A stretch of DNA of 64,000 bases, from assembly GCA_016861105.1 (NCBI GenBank), contig BOKS01000010.1, positions 1-64,000 on the forward strand, given 5' to 3'. The notes below the pieces were generated by a model. It saw only the letters and a list, made by a program, of their open reading frames with translations. It was not told the origin of the DNA and made no database searches. Numbering within the stretch: position 1 is the first letter of the stretch; the number at the start of each line of letters is the position of its first letter. A program made the position numbers and the translations under genes. This stretch comes from Betaproteobacteria bacterium (GTDB lineage Bacteria > Pseudomonadota > Gammaproteobacteria > Burkholderiales > Casimicrobiaceae). Shown here piece by piece: positions 17,464 to 26,656 of this stretch.

Positions 17464-19005
17464 ATGCTTCCGCATCCCCCCGTCGGCGTTGACGAGCAGC
17501 TTCCTTCCGGGCGGCACGTCGCGGAAGTCGGCACCCGCCCGGGTCGCGCTACGCGATGGCCGCGTCGCGAGGCGGCGGCCGTCCTCGCTGCATCCTTCGC
17601 CTTCGCCCTGCTGGGATGCGCGACGCCGGTGATGGAACCGGCGCTCGACGTTCCCGATCGCTTCGTGGCCTCGGCGGAGTCGCAGGCCGAGCCCGACGCG
17701 GCGTGGTGGGACGGCTACGGCGATCCGGTCCTCTCCGACCTCATCCGGCGCGCAGCGCACGCGAACCGGGACGTGAAGGTCGCGGCCGAGCGCGTGCGCG
17801 CCGCGCGTGCCGGAGAGGTCGTCAGCAAGTCGTGGCTTTGGCCCAGCGTGGGGCTCAGCGTCAGCGGCACCGACCAGAGGTCGGGGTACGACGGCCGGGT
17901 CAAGCAGGTCGTGCCGAACGCCGCCGATGCACGCGGCGCGGTCGGCGGGATCGACGTCGCCTGGGAAATCGACCTCGCGGGACGGCTGAGAGCGGGCGTC
18001 CAGGCCTCCCAGGCCGAGACGCTCGCCGCCGAGCACGGCGCGAGGGGCGTCCGCCTGCTCGTCCTGACCGACGTCGCGGCCAACTACTTCACGCTGGTGG
18101 GCGCGCTGCGACAGCTCGACACCATGCGCGCGATCGCCGCCTCGCAGGACGAGACGTTGCGCCTGGTGACCGCGCGACACCGCGTCGGCCTCGCCACGCC
18201 GTTCGACGTCGAGCGCGCGCAAACCGACGCCTCCAGGACCCGCGCCGCGATCCCGCCGCTCGAAACGCTCGCCGCCGTGTCCAGGCATCGGGTCGCAGTG
18301 CTGATCGGCGACCAGGCGTACAAGGCCGCCGCCATCGCGCCGTCGGGCAGCGACCTCGTCGTTCCGGCGACGAAGCCCGGACAGCCCGCCGCGCTGCTCG
18401 AGCGTCGGCCGGACCTGCTCGCCGCCAAGGCGAGCATCGATGCCGCCAATGCGCGCCGCCAGCAGGCCGCGGCGGAATGGTTCCCCCGTCTCTTCCTGAG
18501 CGCCCTGTTCGGCGCCGAGGGGCTGCACGTCGACGGCGTGGGCCTCGGGTCCGCTCGCTACACCCACGTGGCCGCCCTTCTCGCCATGCCCATCTTCAAC
18601 GCGGGCCGGACGCAGGCGATCAACGACATCGCCGAAAGCGAGCAACGCGAGGCCGTGCTGCGCTACGAGGGCGCCGTGGCGCGCGCCCTGGAGGACGTCG
18701 AGAACGCGCTGATCGCCGTCGCCGACGAGCGGCGACGCTCGGACCTGATGCAGAGCGCTTCGGCGTCCGCCGAGGCGGCACTGGGGCGCGCGCAGTCGCT
18801 CTACGACCGCGGACAGGTCGACCTCCTCCCGCTGCTCGACGCGCAGCGCGTGCGCCTGGCGGTCCGGGTGAGCGCGAACGACAGCCACACCCAGCTGCTG
18901 CTCGACAGCGTGCAGCTGTACAAGGCGCTGGGCGGCGGTTGGCAGGTGTTCGAGGCGGCCGAGCGGCCGTCCACCGACGGCACGAGCCGTGCGCCCGGCG
19001 CCTGA
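17464..19005 (+). CDS. TolC/NodT-family outer-membrane efflux lipoprotein
   Basis: Within a frame open from 17380, ATG 17464 gives a 513-residue product with a lipoprotein signal (AAAVLAASFAFALLGC). Two outer-membrane-efflux (OEP) repeats follow. Typical segments are DAAWWDGYGDPVLSDLIRRA, SKSWLWPSVGLSVSG and LLERRPDLLAAKASIDAANA. It forms the trimeric exit channel of an RND pump. The adaptor and permease genes follow at once on the same strand, and composite element D is the likely promoter. The signal peptide is preceded by about 35 hydrophilic residues, so the true start could be further in. Confidence 0.88.
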   Translation: MLPHPPVGVDEQLPSGRHVAEVGTRPGRATRWPRREAAAVLAASFAFALLGCATPVMEPALDVPDRFVASAESQAEPDAAWWDGYGDPVLSDLIRRAAHANRDVKVAAERVRAARAGEVVSKSWLWPSVGLSVSGTDQRSGYDGRVKQVVPNAADARGAVGGIDVAWEIDLAGRLRAGVQASQAETLAAEHGARGVRLLVLTDVAANYFTLVGALRQLDTMRAIAASQDETLRLVTARHRVGLATPFDVERAQTDASRTRAAIPPLETLAAVSRHRVAVLIGDQAYKAAAIAPSGSDLVVPATKPGQPAALLERRPDLLAAKASIDAANARRQQAAAEWFPRLFLSALFGAEGLHVDGVGLGSARYTHVAALLAMPIFNAGRTQAINDIAESEQREAVLRYEGAVARALEDVENALIAVADERRRSDLMQSASASAEAALGRAQSLYDRGQVDLLPLLDAQRVRLAVRVSANDSHTQLLLDSVQLYKALGGGWQVFEAAERPSTDGTSRAPGA

Positions 19006-19038
19006 AACCGAGGCACCTCATCGACGCGAGGAACTTTC

Positions 19039-20175
19039 GTGAAAACCTCTCTTGCCGCGGCCCTCGTGGCCCTCCCGACCGCCGCATTGCTCTGCGCGTG
19101 TGCGGACCAGCCGCCACCGGAGCCGATCCGCGCGGTGCGGACGGTCGAGGTCCGCTACGGTGCGATGGAGCAGACCAACCGCTACACCGGGTCGGTGCAA
19201 GCGCGTCACGAGGTCGACCAGGCGTTTCGCGTGGGCGGCAAGGTCGTGGCGCGCCCCATCGACGTCGGCCGGAGGGTGCGCGAAGGCGACGTGCTCGCGG
19301 TGCTGGACGACACCGACTTCCGGCATGCAGAGGAAGCCGCGCGCCAGCAGCTGATCGCGGCCACCACGCAGGCGCGGCAGGCCGAATCGGACCGGCAGCG
19401 GCTCGACGCCCTGAAGGCCGACGGCTCGGTCAGCGTCGCCGAGGACGAGCGCGCGCGGAGCAATGCGGAGACCGCCAAGGCGGCCGCCGAGGCCGAGGCG
19501 AGGAAGCTCGAGCTCGCCCGCAACCGTCTCAGGTACACGACGCTGCGCGCCTCGCAGTCCGGCGTGGTGACGGCCGTGCGCTTCGAGGTCGGCCAGGTCG
19601 TTGCCGAGGGACAACCGGTCGTGTCGATCGCGAACCAGGGCGAGCCGGAGATCGTCGTCGACGTGCCGGAGGATCACCTCGCGGCCTTCCAGGCCGCCCG
19701 CTACACGGCCTCGCTCGCGAGCGCCCCCGAGCGAACCTTCGGGGTCGTCCTGCGCGAGCTGTCGCCGCAGGCCGCGTCGCAGACACGGACCTACCGGGCC
19801 CGGTTGCGGCCGGCCAGCCCGCGGCAGCTGCCGCTCGGCGCGACCGCCACGCTGGTCGTCGAGCGCAAGGCGGCGGAAGCGCATTTGGCCGCGATCCCGG
19901 CCACCGCCATCACGCAGAGCCACAGCCAGCCTGCCGTCTGGGTCGTGCGCCGGGACGGCGCCGAGGGCGTCGGAAAGGTCGACCTGCTCCGCGTCGCGGT
20001 GCACGGATACCGCAACGACGAGGTCCTGATCTCGGGCCTTGACGCCGGCGAGCTGGTGGTCACCGCCGGCGTGCAGAAGATGGCGCCGGACCTCACCGTC
20101 GCGCTGCCCCGTGACGCGACGCGGGAGACGGCCGCCATGACCAGGCCGGCGACGACCGATCGGGCCCAGCGATGA
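19039..20175 (+). CDS. RND efflux periplasmic adaptor (HlyD/MFP family) lipoprotein
   Basis: The 378-residue protein begins at GTG 19039 and has a lipoprotein signal ending CAC (LPTAALLCAC). It has the MFP order of domains. The barrel-sandwich lipoyl half is YTGSVQARHEVDQAFRVGGK, then a coiled-coil hairpin at about residues 95-165, then the second lipoyl half LRASQSGVVTAVRFEVGQ. Beta-barrel and membrane-proximal domains end with LISGLDAGELVVTAGVQKM. It links the inner-membrane pump to the outer-membrane channel. Its stop overlaps the permease ATG in an ATGA junction, which indicates translational coupling. Confidence 0.9.
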   Translation: MKTSLAAALVALPTAALLCACADQPPPEPIRAVRTVEVRYGAMEQTNRYTGSVQARHEVDQAFRVGGKVVARPIDVGRRVREGDVLAVLDDTDFRHAEEAARQQLIAATTQARQAESDRQRLDALKADGSVSVAEDERARSNAETAKAAAEAEARKLELARNRLRYTTLRASQSGVVTAVRFEVGQVVAEGQPVVSIANQGEPEIVVDVPEDHLAAFQAARYTASLASAPERTFGVVLRELSPQAASQTRTYRARLRPASPRQLPLGATATLVVERKAAEAHLAAIPATAITQSHSQPAVWVVRRDGAEGVGKVDLLRVAVHGYRNDEVLISGLDAGELVVTAGVQKMAPDLTVALPRDATRETAAMTRPATTDRAQR

Positions 20176-23100
20176 AATCCTTCAACCTGACCGAATGGGC
20201 GCTGGACCACCGCCCGGTCGTCCTGTTCCTCATCCTCGCCATCGCGATCGGCGGCGCGTACAGCTTCACGAAGCTGGGCCAGCTCGAGGATCCCAGCTTC
20301 TCGGTGCCCTCGATGACGGCGGTCGTGGTCTGGCCGGGCGCCACAGCGCAGCAGGTCCAGGACGAGCTGCTGAACCGGATGGAGAAGAAGTTCGAGCAGC
20401 TCGACAACTTCGACAAGGTCAGGACGTACGCGCGGCAGGGCTATGGCGGCATGACCATCACCGTCAAGGGCGGCACCTCGAAGGCGGACCAGCTCGAAGC
20501 CTGGTACCAGGCGCGCAAGAAGTTCAGCGACATCCGGCTCGAGCTGCCGGAAGGCGTGATCGGCCCGATCTTCAACGACGAGTACAGCGACGTCACCGGC
20601 CTGCTCTACGCGGTCAAGGGCGACGGCGTCGGGATGGGCGAGCTCGCCGACGCCGCCGAGGACATCAAGCGGCGGCTGCTGAAGGTGCCGATGGTGAAGA
20701 AGGTCGACATCTACGGCAGGCAGGCGAAGAAGGTGTACGTGGAGTTCTCGCACCAGCGTCTGGCGGCGCTCGGGATCACGCCCTTCCAGATCGCCGAGAG
20801 CCTGCGCAACCAGAACTCCGTGCTGGCGGCCGGCTCGATCGACACGCGCTCCGACCGCGTGATGGTGCGCGTGAGCGGCCAGTTCGACAGCCTGGACGAC
20901 ATCCGCAACGTGCCGATCGCCGCCGGCGGGCGCCTGGTCAAGCTCGGCGACTTCACCACGGTGACGCGCGGCTACGAGGACCCGCCGCTGTACACCGTGC
21001 GCCACAACGGGCAGCAGGTGCTGATGATCGGCATCACCATGACCGGCGACGGCAACATCATCGACCTCGGCAAGGCGCTGGAGAGGGCCGTCGCCGGCGT
21101 ACAGGCCGAGATGCCGTACGGCGTGGAACTCGAGCGGGTGGCCGACCAGCCGACGGTCGTCAGCGAGTCCATCTGGGAGTTCGAGCGCTCGCTACTCGAA
21201 GCGGTGGCGATCGTACTGGCGGTGAGCCTGATCAGCCTCGGCTTCCGCACGGGGATCGTGGTGGGGCTGGCGGTGCCGATCGTGCTCGGCGTCGTCGCCA
21301 TGGTGATGCTCGCGGCCGGCTGGAACCTCGAGCGCGTCTCGCTCGGATCGCTGATCATCGCGCTCGGCCTGCTGGTCGACGACGGCATCATCGCCGTCGA
21401 GATGATGGTGGTGAAGATGGAGGAAGGCTGGGATCGGCTGAAGGCCGCCGCCTATTCCTACTCGGCCACCGCCATGCCGCGCCTGACCGGTGCGCTGATC
21501 ACCACAGCCGCGTTCATGCCGATCGGATTCGCCAAGTCGACCACCGGCGAGTACGCGGGGGGCATCTTCTGGATCGTCGGCACCGCCGTGCTCTTCTCGT
21601 GGGTGGTCTCGGGGCTGATCACGCCCTACCTCGCGGTCAGGATGCTGCCGAAGGACTTCGGCAAGCATCGGCACGGCAGCGATCCGTATCAGACGCCGTT
21701 CTATCGCCGCCTGCGGCGCTGGATCGACGTCGCGGTCGAGCGGCGATGGCTGGTGATCGGTGCCACCGTGGCCGCGCTCGCGGGCTCGATCTTCGCCAGC
21801 CGGATCGTCCCGCAGCAGTTCTTCCCCAGCAGCTCGCGGCCGGAGCTGGTCGTCGAGCTGCGCCTCAAGGAAGGCGCCTCGTTCGCGGCGACGACCGAGC
21901 AGGTCAAGTCGATGGAGGCGCTCTTCGCGAGGGACGACGACGTCCGCTTCTTCACGGCGTACACCGGCGCGGGCCAGCCTCGCTTCTACCTGTCGCTCGA
22001 CCCCGAGCTGCCGAACCCCGGCTATGCCGTCTTCATCGTGATGACGAAGGACATCGAGGCGCGCGAACGCGTGCGCTCGCGCCTGCTGGCGAACGTCAAC
22101 GAGCAGTTCCCGCAGGCGTGGGTGCGGGTCACGCGACTGGAACTGGGCCCGCCCGTCGGCTTCCCGGTGCAGTTCCGCGTCGTCGGACCGGACACGCAGA
22201 AGGTGCGCGAGATCGCGCGCGAGGTCGAGGCGGCGGTGGCGTCGAGCCCGAAGGTGCGCGACGTGCAGCTCGACTGGAACGACCCGGTGCGCACGCTGAG
22301 GGTCGATCTGGACCAGGACAAGGCGCGCGCGCTCGGCCTCGCGCCGGCCGACGTCGCCCTGGTGACGCAGACCGTCATGAACGGCGCCACCATGTCGCAC
22401 CTGCGCGAGCACGAGGACCTGATCGACATCGTCGCGCGCGCGGTGCCGTCCGAGCGCCTCGACGTCGACACGCTGAAGGACGTCAACCTGTACACGCGCC
22501 AGGGCACCGTCGTGCCGCTGTCGCAGGTGGCCCGGGTGCGCTACGAGCTGGAGGAACCGGTGCTGTGGCGACGCAATCGCGACATGGCGATCACCGTCCG
22601 CGCCGACGTCAAGGACGGCGAGCAGGGCGTCACGGCGACGCAGGAGATCCTGCCGCACCTCGCGGACATCGAAGCGAAGCTTCCCTACGGCTACCGGATC
22701 GACGTCGGCGGCGCGGTCGAGGAGAGCGCGAAGGCCAACCGCGCGCTGGCGGCCGTGGCACCCGTGATGCTGCTCACCATCCTGACTCTGCTCATGCTGC
22801 AGCTCAAGAGCTTCTCGCTGATGACGATGGTGCTGCTGACCGCGCCGCTGGGGCTGATCGGCGTCGTCGCGGGGCTGCTGCTGTTCCAGGCGCCGCTCGG
22901 GTTCGTCGCGATCCTCGGCATCATCGCGCTCTCCGGGATGATCATGCGCAACTCCGTGATCCTCGTCGACCAGATCCGCATCGAGCGCGAGGGCGGGCTC
23001 GATCCGTGGAACGCCGTGCTGGAAGCTGCAGTCCGCCGGACGCGGCCGGTGGTGCTGACGGCAGCCGCGACCGGGCTGGCGATGATCCCGCTGACGCACA

Positions 23101-23273
23101 GCGTGTTCTGGGGGCCGATGGCCATCGCGATGATCGGCGGTCTCGCCTCGGCGACGGTGCTGACGATCTTCTTCGTGCCCGCGCTCTACGCCGCGTGGTT
23201 CCGGCTGCGGCGCGTCCCCGAGCCGGACGCGGCGCAGGAGCGGGAACCGGAAGGCCTCCCGGCAGGCGCGTGA
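20172..23273 (+). CDS. RND-family efflux permease (AcrB/MexB-like)
   Basis: The 1033-residue length is typical of AcrB-type pumps. The first membrane helix (VVLFLILAIAIGGAYSFTKLGQLEDPSF) is followed by a large periplasmic loop. A helix block around residues 340-490 includes LIIALGLLVDDGIIAVEMM, the proton-relay region with adjacent Asp residues in helix 4. A second loop and a C-terminal helix block with LGIIALSGMIMRNSVILVDQI follow. It exports drugs or other amphiphiles using the proton gradient. Substrate specificity cannot be read from sequence. It is the third gene of the tripartite operon. Confidence 0.93.
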   Translation: MKSFNLTEWALDHRPVVLFLILAIAIGGAYSFTKLGQLEDPSFSVPSMTAVVVWPGATAQQVQDELLNRMEKKFEQLDNFDKVRTYARQGYGGMTITVKGGTSKADQLEAWYQARKKFSDIRLELPEGVIGPIFNDEYSDVTGLLYAVKGDGVGMGELADAAEDIKRRLLKVPMVKKVDIYGRQAKKVYVEFSHQRLAALGITPFQIAESLRNQNSVLAAGSIDTRSDRVMVRVSGQFDSLDDIRNVPIAAGGRLVKLGDFTTVTRGYEDPPLYTVRHNGQQVLMIGITMTGDGNIIDLGKALERAVAGVQAEMPYGVELERVADQPTVVSESIWEFERSLLEAVAIVLAVSLISLGFRTGIVVGLAVPIVLGVVAMVMLAAGWNLERVSLGSLIIALGLLVDDGIIAVEMMVVKMEEGWDRLKAAAYSYSATAMPRLTGALITTAAFMPIGFAKSTTGEYAGGIFWIVGTAVLFSWVVSGLITPYLAVRMLPKDFGKHRHGSDPYQTPFYRRLRRWIDVAVERRWLVIGATVAALAGSIFASRIVPQQFFPSSSRPELVVELRLKEGASFAATTEQVKSMEALFARDDDVRFFTAYTGAGQPRFYLSLDPELPNPGYAVFIVMTKDIEARERVRSRLLANVNEQFPQAWVRVTRLELGPPVGFPVQFRVVGPDTQKVREIAREVEAAVASSPKVRDVQLDWNDPVRTLRVDLDQDKARALGLAPADVALVTQTVMNGATMSHLREHEDLIDIVARAVPSERLDVDTLKDVNLYTRQGTVVPLSQVARVRYELEEPVLWRRNRDMAITVRADVKDGEQGVTATQEILPHLADIEAKLPYGYRIDVGGAVEESAKANRALAAVAPVMLLTILTLLMLQLKSFSLMTMVLLTAPLGLIGVVAGLLLFQAPLGFVAILGIIALSGMIMRNSVILVDQIRIEREGGLDPWNAVLEAAVRRTRPVVLTAAATGLAMIPLTHSVFWGPMAIAMIGGLASATVLTIFFVPALYAAWFRLRRVPEPDAAQEREPEGLPAGA

Positions 23274-23283
23274 ACGGGGACCG

Positions 23284-23976
23284 ATGACCAACGACGGGGA
23301 CGTGCACCACGCGGCATCCGCGATGCGTCGGGGGCTCGTGGCGCTACGCCGTGCGGGCAGGCAGTGGCTGCATGGCGCGGCGTCGCGGATGCGTGGCGTG
23401 CTCGCGCTTCGCGCGGATGCCCGCGAAGCCTCCGGGCGCCTCGCGGTACCGGCCGGCAACGCCATCCTCCGCGACGGGACCGTGGTCCAGGTCCGCGCCG
23501 TTCGTCCCGACGACACGGAGAAGCTGCGCGTCGCCTTCGAGCGCCTTTCGGCACGCAGCGTGTACAGGCGTTTCCTTCACCCGGTGAAGGCGCTGTCGCC
23601 GGAGGTACTTCGCCGCATCACCGATCTCGACTTCCACGACCGCGTCGGCCTGGTGATGACCGTGGGCGTCGGCGCCGGCGAGCGCCTGGTCGCGGAGGCG
23701 CGGTTCGTGCGGGACGCCCCGGACAGCGAGCGCGCCGAGTTCGCGATCGTCGTGGCCGACGACTACCAGAATCGCGGAGCGGCGACGCTTCTGCTGCAGG
23801 AACTCGTCGCCATCGCGCGCTCGCGCGGCATCCGGGAACTTTGCGCCCATGTCCTCGAGGACAACACGGACATGCTCGACGTCATCCGGCGGAGCGGGCT
23901 GCCGTCCACGCAGTCACGGGAGGACGGTGTGGTCCGCATCGTGTCGCGGATCGGCCGGACGTCACCAGGCCGGTGA
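23284..23976 (+). CDS. GNAT-family N-acetyltransferase
   Basis: This 230-residue protein has an Arg/Ala-rich N-terminal 55 residues and then a GNAT fold. VQVRAVRPDDTEKLRVAFERLS and SVYRRFLHPVKALS resemble the acetyltransferase domain of Pat-type protein lysine acetyltransferases. The acetyl-CoA pyrophosphate loop is DYQNRGAATLLL near residues 160-171. It may acetylate proteins, but no nucleotide-binding acyl-CoA synthetase-like domain is present. It follows the RND permease by ten bases and is probably the last gene of that operon. Confidence 0.8.
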   Translation: MTNDGDVHHAASAMRRGLVALRRAGRQWLHGAASRMRGVLALRADAREASGRLAVPAGNAILRDGTVVQVRAVRPDDTEKLRVAFERLSARSVYRRFLHPVKALSPEVLRRITDLDFHDRVGLVMTVGVGAGERLVAEARFVRDAPDSERAEFAIVVADDYQNRGAATLLLQELVAIARSRGIRELCAHVLEDNTDMLDVIRRSGLPSTQSREDGVVRIVSRIGRTSPGR

Positions 23977-24133
23977 CGGAGCCGCCCGCGGCGCACGACG
24001 CCGCGTGCCGTGACCCGTTCCTCCGAGGACAAGCAGGCCGGCGAAGGCCCGCGATGGGGAGGCGCCAATCCGCACCGCACGCCCGCGCGGGGCGTCGATT
24101 CGATGGACGGCGAGCACTCCGTCCCGCGGAAGG

Positions 24134-24210
24134 TGGCGCGCCCGACAGGAGTCGAACCTGTGACCTTTGGCTTCGGAAACCAACACTCTATCCAACTGAG
24201 CTACGGGCGC
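24134..24210 (-). tRNA. tRNA-Arg (anticodon CCG)
   Basis: On the minus strand a 77-base cloverleaf with an encoded CCA is visible. The acceptor stem pairs GCGCCCG with CGGGCGC. The D arm contains AGCTCAGTTGGATAGAG. The seven-base anticodon loop TTCCGAA gives anticodon CCG, reading arginine codon CGG, and the T arm contains GGTTCGAATCC. A TACAAT -10 box for it lies at 24226-24221 on the minus strand. The IS element is inserted about 40 bases further upstream. Confidence 0.97.
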
Positions 24211-24257
24211 GAAGTCGGTCATTGTAGCCGCCGGGGCGCCGTCGAGTCCAGCCGACG

Positions 24258-24265
24258 CGCCCGGG
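24258..24265. repeat. left target-site duplication of the IS1-like element
   Basis: CGCCCGGG directly precedes the left inverted repeat and recurs directly after the right inverted repeat at 26666-26673. Eight bases is the duplication size usual for IS1-family transposition. Confidence 0.85.
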
Positions 24266-24283
24266 GGTAGTGTCTCAGTTTGA
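24266..24283 (+). repeat. left terminal inverted repeat of the IS1-like element
   Basis: GGTAGTGTCTCAGTTTGA is identical to the complement of 26648-26665. Similarity ends immediately inward of these 18 bases. Confidence 0.92.
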
Positions 24284-24320
24284 AGTTGACTCGGCGCCGT
24301 GAGCATGGCAGGTTCACGAA

Positions 24321-24560
24321 ATGCCGAAGCGACCACGAGACCCGAATGCCGCAGCGTTTTCCATCGTTCAAGAGGCCGTAGGAAATGCGCCGCCTGTGCC
24401 GAAACCCCTCGGAAAGAAACTGGACAGCCGCAAGGGCGGTTTAAAGGGGGGCAAGACACGAATGGATGCCCTGACCGCGGAGGAGCGCACTCGCCTAGCA
24501 AAAAAGGCGGCGGCGACGAGGTGGAAGAAGCCCGCGCCCTCCGATAAGGACGCGGGCTAA
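24321..24560 (+). CDS. small Lys/Arg-rich histone-like protein carried by the IS element
   Basis: The 79-residue basic protein runs from MPKRPRDPNAAAFSIVQEAVG to a GGLKGGKTRMDALTAEERTRLAKKAAATRWKK-like half. The GGLKGGKxR...A.KAA..RW pattern is known to me from short proteins often labelled histone-H1-like. It probably binds nucleic acid. No strong ribosome site is visible. It ends four bases before the stop of the convergent 43-residue frame. Its place inside the transposon suggests cargo rather than host function. Confidence 0.7.
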   Translation: MPKRPRDPNAAAFSIVQEAVGNAPPVPKPLGKKLDSRKGGLKGGKTRMDALTAEERTRLAKKAAATRWKKPAPSDKDAG

Positions 24561-24564
24561 TCGG

Positions 24565-24696
24565 TTAGCTCAACGCAAGGTTGAGTTGTCCCGGAGCCGA
24601 ACGCCAATGCTGGCACACATGTTCGATCTTGCCGAACCGCAACCGAATGTATGCCCGCACGAAGACGCTCTTGGATTTGAGGTAGCCGTAGGCCAT
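24565..24696 (-). CDS. 43-residue conserved-looking small protein in the IS element
   Basis: A very good ribosome site (AAGGAG, six bases before the start) precedes ATG at 24696 on the minus strand. The product begins MAYGYLKSKSVFVRAYIRLR and ends in LNLALS. It has an aromatic- and Arg-rich composition, a single Cys and no membrane segment. It does not look like random translation of this DNA. It is convergent with the histone-like gene. Function unknown. Confidence 0.6.
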   Translation of the reverse strand: MAYGYLKSKSVFVRAYIRLRFGKIEHVCQHWRSAPGQLNLALS

Positions 24697-24816
24697 CTCG
24701 ATTCTCCTTAGAGATCGAGAGCAATAGTTGCCCACAGCTACCCCTTGGGGTAAGATCCAATTTGCTTTGCAGGTGGCTGTAGGTGACAGAGGGGTGCTCT
24801 CACCACCATGTCACGT

Positions 24817-24847
24817 AAGCCCGAAGCGCCGCCAGCGCTTTGGGCTT
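24817..24847 (+). terminator. hairpin terminator inside the IS element
   Basis: AAGCCC and AAGCGC pair with GCGCTT and GGGCTT around a five-base loop (two 6-bp arms with a one-base mismatch). The plus-strand continuation GTTTGTTATT is T-rich. The hairpin lies just past the stop of the minus-strand 268-residue gene, so it may act in both directions. Confidence 0.6.
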
Positions 24848-24852
24848 GTTTG

Positions 24853-25659
24853 TTATTGGCTCTTGTCGGGTTCTTTCCCTCCGTCGACCTTCTTGATTTC
24901 CACGTCGCCGGTTTCCTGCGTCGGATAGATCATCTTGAAGATGCTATTCGCCATGACAAGCCAATTTTGGCGTTCGGAGATCGCCCAATCCGTTCTTGGC
25001 TCGGGCAAGGTCATCAGAAGCCCTTGGATTAGGGGGTGTAGTTTTCCGCCTCCGCCTCCGTCGCTGCCGCCATCACGCTTTCCGCCATCTTCCTGTTGCG
25101 GCGATCTGCCAGCGTCTCCTGGTCGAATAGGCGGCGAGGTCAACCGGTCCTGGCTTAGCTCGAAGTAACCGGCCTGCCGAGCGCTGCGCAGCATTACCTG
25201 TCGTGCCTTGTCCGTGACCTTTTGGCCGACGCCGAAAGCGACTAGCGCTCGTTCAAGGGCGGCTTGGGGTGGAAGTGGCCGGCCCCGATACTCGTTGAAA
25301 ACCCGCTCGTAGAGCGGGACGGCGAGGAATGCCCGCGCCCGCGCCGGTCGCTCTGATTGCGGGTCAGCAATCTCGCGACCAAGCTCTGTAAGCGTGATTC
25401 GCCCACCACGCTCATAGGTGAGCAGCCCGAAGGTTTTCGCGCCCCCTACGCGCATACGAAAACCGCCGCCACTCGCTTCCGCCTGAAGCTGCGCCGCGAG
25501 CTGATCGTAAGTACAGGCAGTGCCGCCAACCTCATGTACCCCCCGGACGATCTCGACGGCATTATCGAGATCGGTGTAGGGGAACTCGATCGTGGACCGC
25601 TCGTTCTTGGCCGCAGTCGCTTCCGATTCGTTTGCGGCTGGCTTTGGCTGACTTTCCAT
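24853..25659 (-). CDS. 268-residue cargo protein of the IS element, unknown function
   Basis: ATG 25659 is chosen over an upstream in-frame start because CAGGAGGTG lies just before it. Residues about 30-180 are a folded, winged-helix-like region: LDNAVEIVRGVHEVGGTACT, KTFGLLTYERGGRITLTELG and VPLYERVFNEYRGRPLPP. A Gly/Asp-rich linker and a short C-terminal helical part (LHPLIQGLLMTLPEP) follow. The pattern resembles DUF5343-type proteins, which have no known activity. It is not a transposase. No antibiotic or metal resistance motif is present. Confidence 0.7.
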   Translation of the reverse strand: MESQPKPAANESEATAAKNERSTIEFPYTDLDNAVEIVRGVHEVGGTACTYDQLAAQLQAEASGGGFRMRVGGAKTFGLLTYERGGRITLTELGREIADPQSERPARARAFLAVPLYERVFNEYRGRPLPPQAALERALVAFGVGQKVTDKARQVMLRSARQAGYFELSQDRLTSPPIRPGDAGRSPQQEDGGKRDGGSDGGGGGKLHPLIQGLLMTLPEPRTDWAISERQNWLVMANSIFKMIYPTQETGDVEIKKVDGGKEPDKSQ

Positions 25660-25753
25660 GGGCACCTCCTGACTACGCAAGGGCGATTCGGCGAAAGTCT
25701 ATCACCGGTCTGTCTGCGGACGCAAGTATTCCAAGGCGAATATCAGAAATATC

Positions 25754-25781
25754 TTGACGTTCTATCTTACTCTGGCATAAT
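25754..25781 (+). promoter_or_regulatory. promoter of the transposase gene
   Basis: TTGACG (25754-25759), a 16-base spacer and CATAAT (25776-25781) stand 20 bases before the transposase start. The stretch is markedly AT-rich compared with the host DNA. Confidence 0.6.
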
Positions 25782-25801
25782 GTTCATATTGGGAGGTGAA
25801 C

Positions 25802-26656
25802 ATGAATCGCCTGAGTTTGCAAGACCGCGCCAAGATTCTCGGGATGCTGGTCGAGGGCAATTCGATGCGCGCGGCGTCCCGGATGGCCGATGTGAGCATC
25901 AACACTGTGACGAAGCTCCTTGAGGACGTGGGCTTCGCCTGTGGCGTCCACCAGGACGAAGTGCTGCGCAACCTGTCCTGTAAGCGCATCCAGTGCGACG
26001 AAATTTGGTCGTTCTGCTACGCCAAGCAGAAGAACGTGGCGCCTGAGAAGGCGGGCGTGCTTGGATACGGCGACGTCTATACGTGGACCGCGATTGACGC
26101 AGAAACGAAGCTCGTGCCGTCCTTCCTCGTTGGTCGACGTGACGCGCATCACGCGGAAGCCTTCGTGGCCGATCTGGCGTCGCGTATGGCGAGTCGCATT
26201 CAGTTAACGACTGACGGCCTCAAGCTCTACATCAACGCAGTAGAGGACGCTTTCGGCGCGGACGTGGACTATGCGATGCTGGTGAAGCTCTACGGCGAGC
26301 CGGCGGGCCATTCGGCCGAGCGCAAGTACAGTCCCGGCGAATGCTGCGGGACAATCAAGGGCGCGGTCTGCGGCAACCCGAGCCAGAAGCACATTTCGAC
26401 GAGCTACGTCGAGCGCCAGAATCTCACGATGCGCATGGGCATGCGTCGATTCACGCGGCTGACCAACGGATTCAGCAAGAAGATCGAGAACCTAGAGCAC
26501 GCAGTCGCGCTGCACTTCATGTTTTACAACTTCGGCCGGGTCCACAAGACGCTTCGGGTGACGCCGGCAATGGAAGCCGGGAAGGCGGACCACATCTGGA
26601 CGCTGGCCGAGATCGCAGCGCTGGCCGACGCCTACCCGCGCCCCAAGTCAAACTGA
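25802..26656 (+). CDS. IS1-like DDE transposase
   Basis: The 284-residue protein starts at ATG 25802 after GGGAGGTG. An N-terminal helix-turn-helix (about residues 5-42, MRAASRMADVSINTVTKLL) precedes the catalytic core. Asp66 lies in QCDEIWSF, Asp138 in LTTDGLKLYI and Glu204 in SYVERQNLTMRMGMRRFTRL. The GFSKKIENLEHAVALHFMFYNF tail is typical of IS1-related enzymes. It cuts and joins the element ends. Its stop lies inside the right inverted repeat. The frame is intact, so it is probably active. Confidence 0.88.
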   Translation: MNRLSLQDRAKILGMLVEGNSMRAASRMADVSINTVTKLLEDVGFACGVHQDEVLRNLSCKRIQCDEIWSFCYAKQKNVAPEKAGVLGYGDVYTWTAIDAETKLVPSFLVGRRDAHHAEAFVADLASRMASRIQLTTDGLKLYINAVEDAFGADVDYAMLVKLYGEPAGHSAERKYSPGECCGTIKGAVCGNPSQKHISTSYVERQNLTMRMGMRRFTRLTNGFSKKIENLEHAVALHFMFYNFGRVHKTLRVTPAMEAGKADHIWTLAEIAALADAYPRPKSN

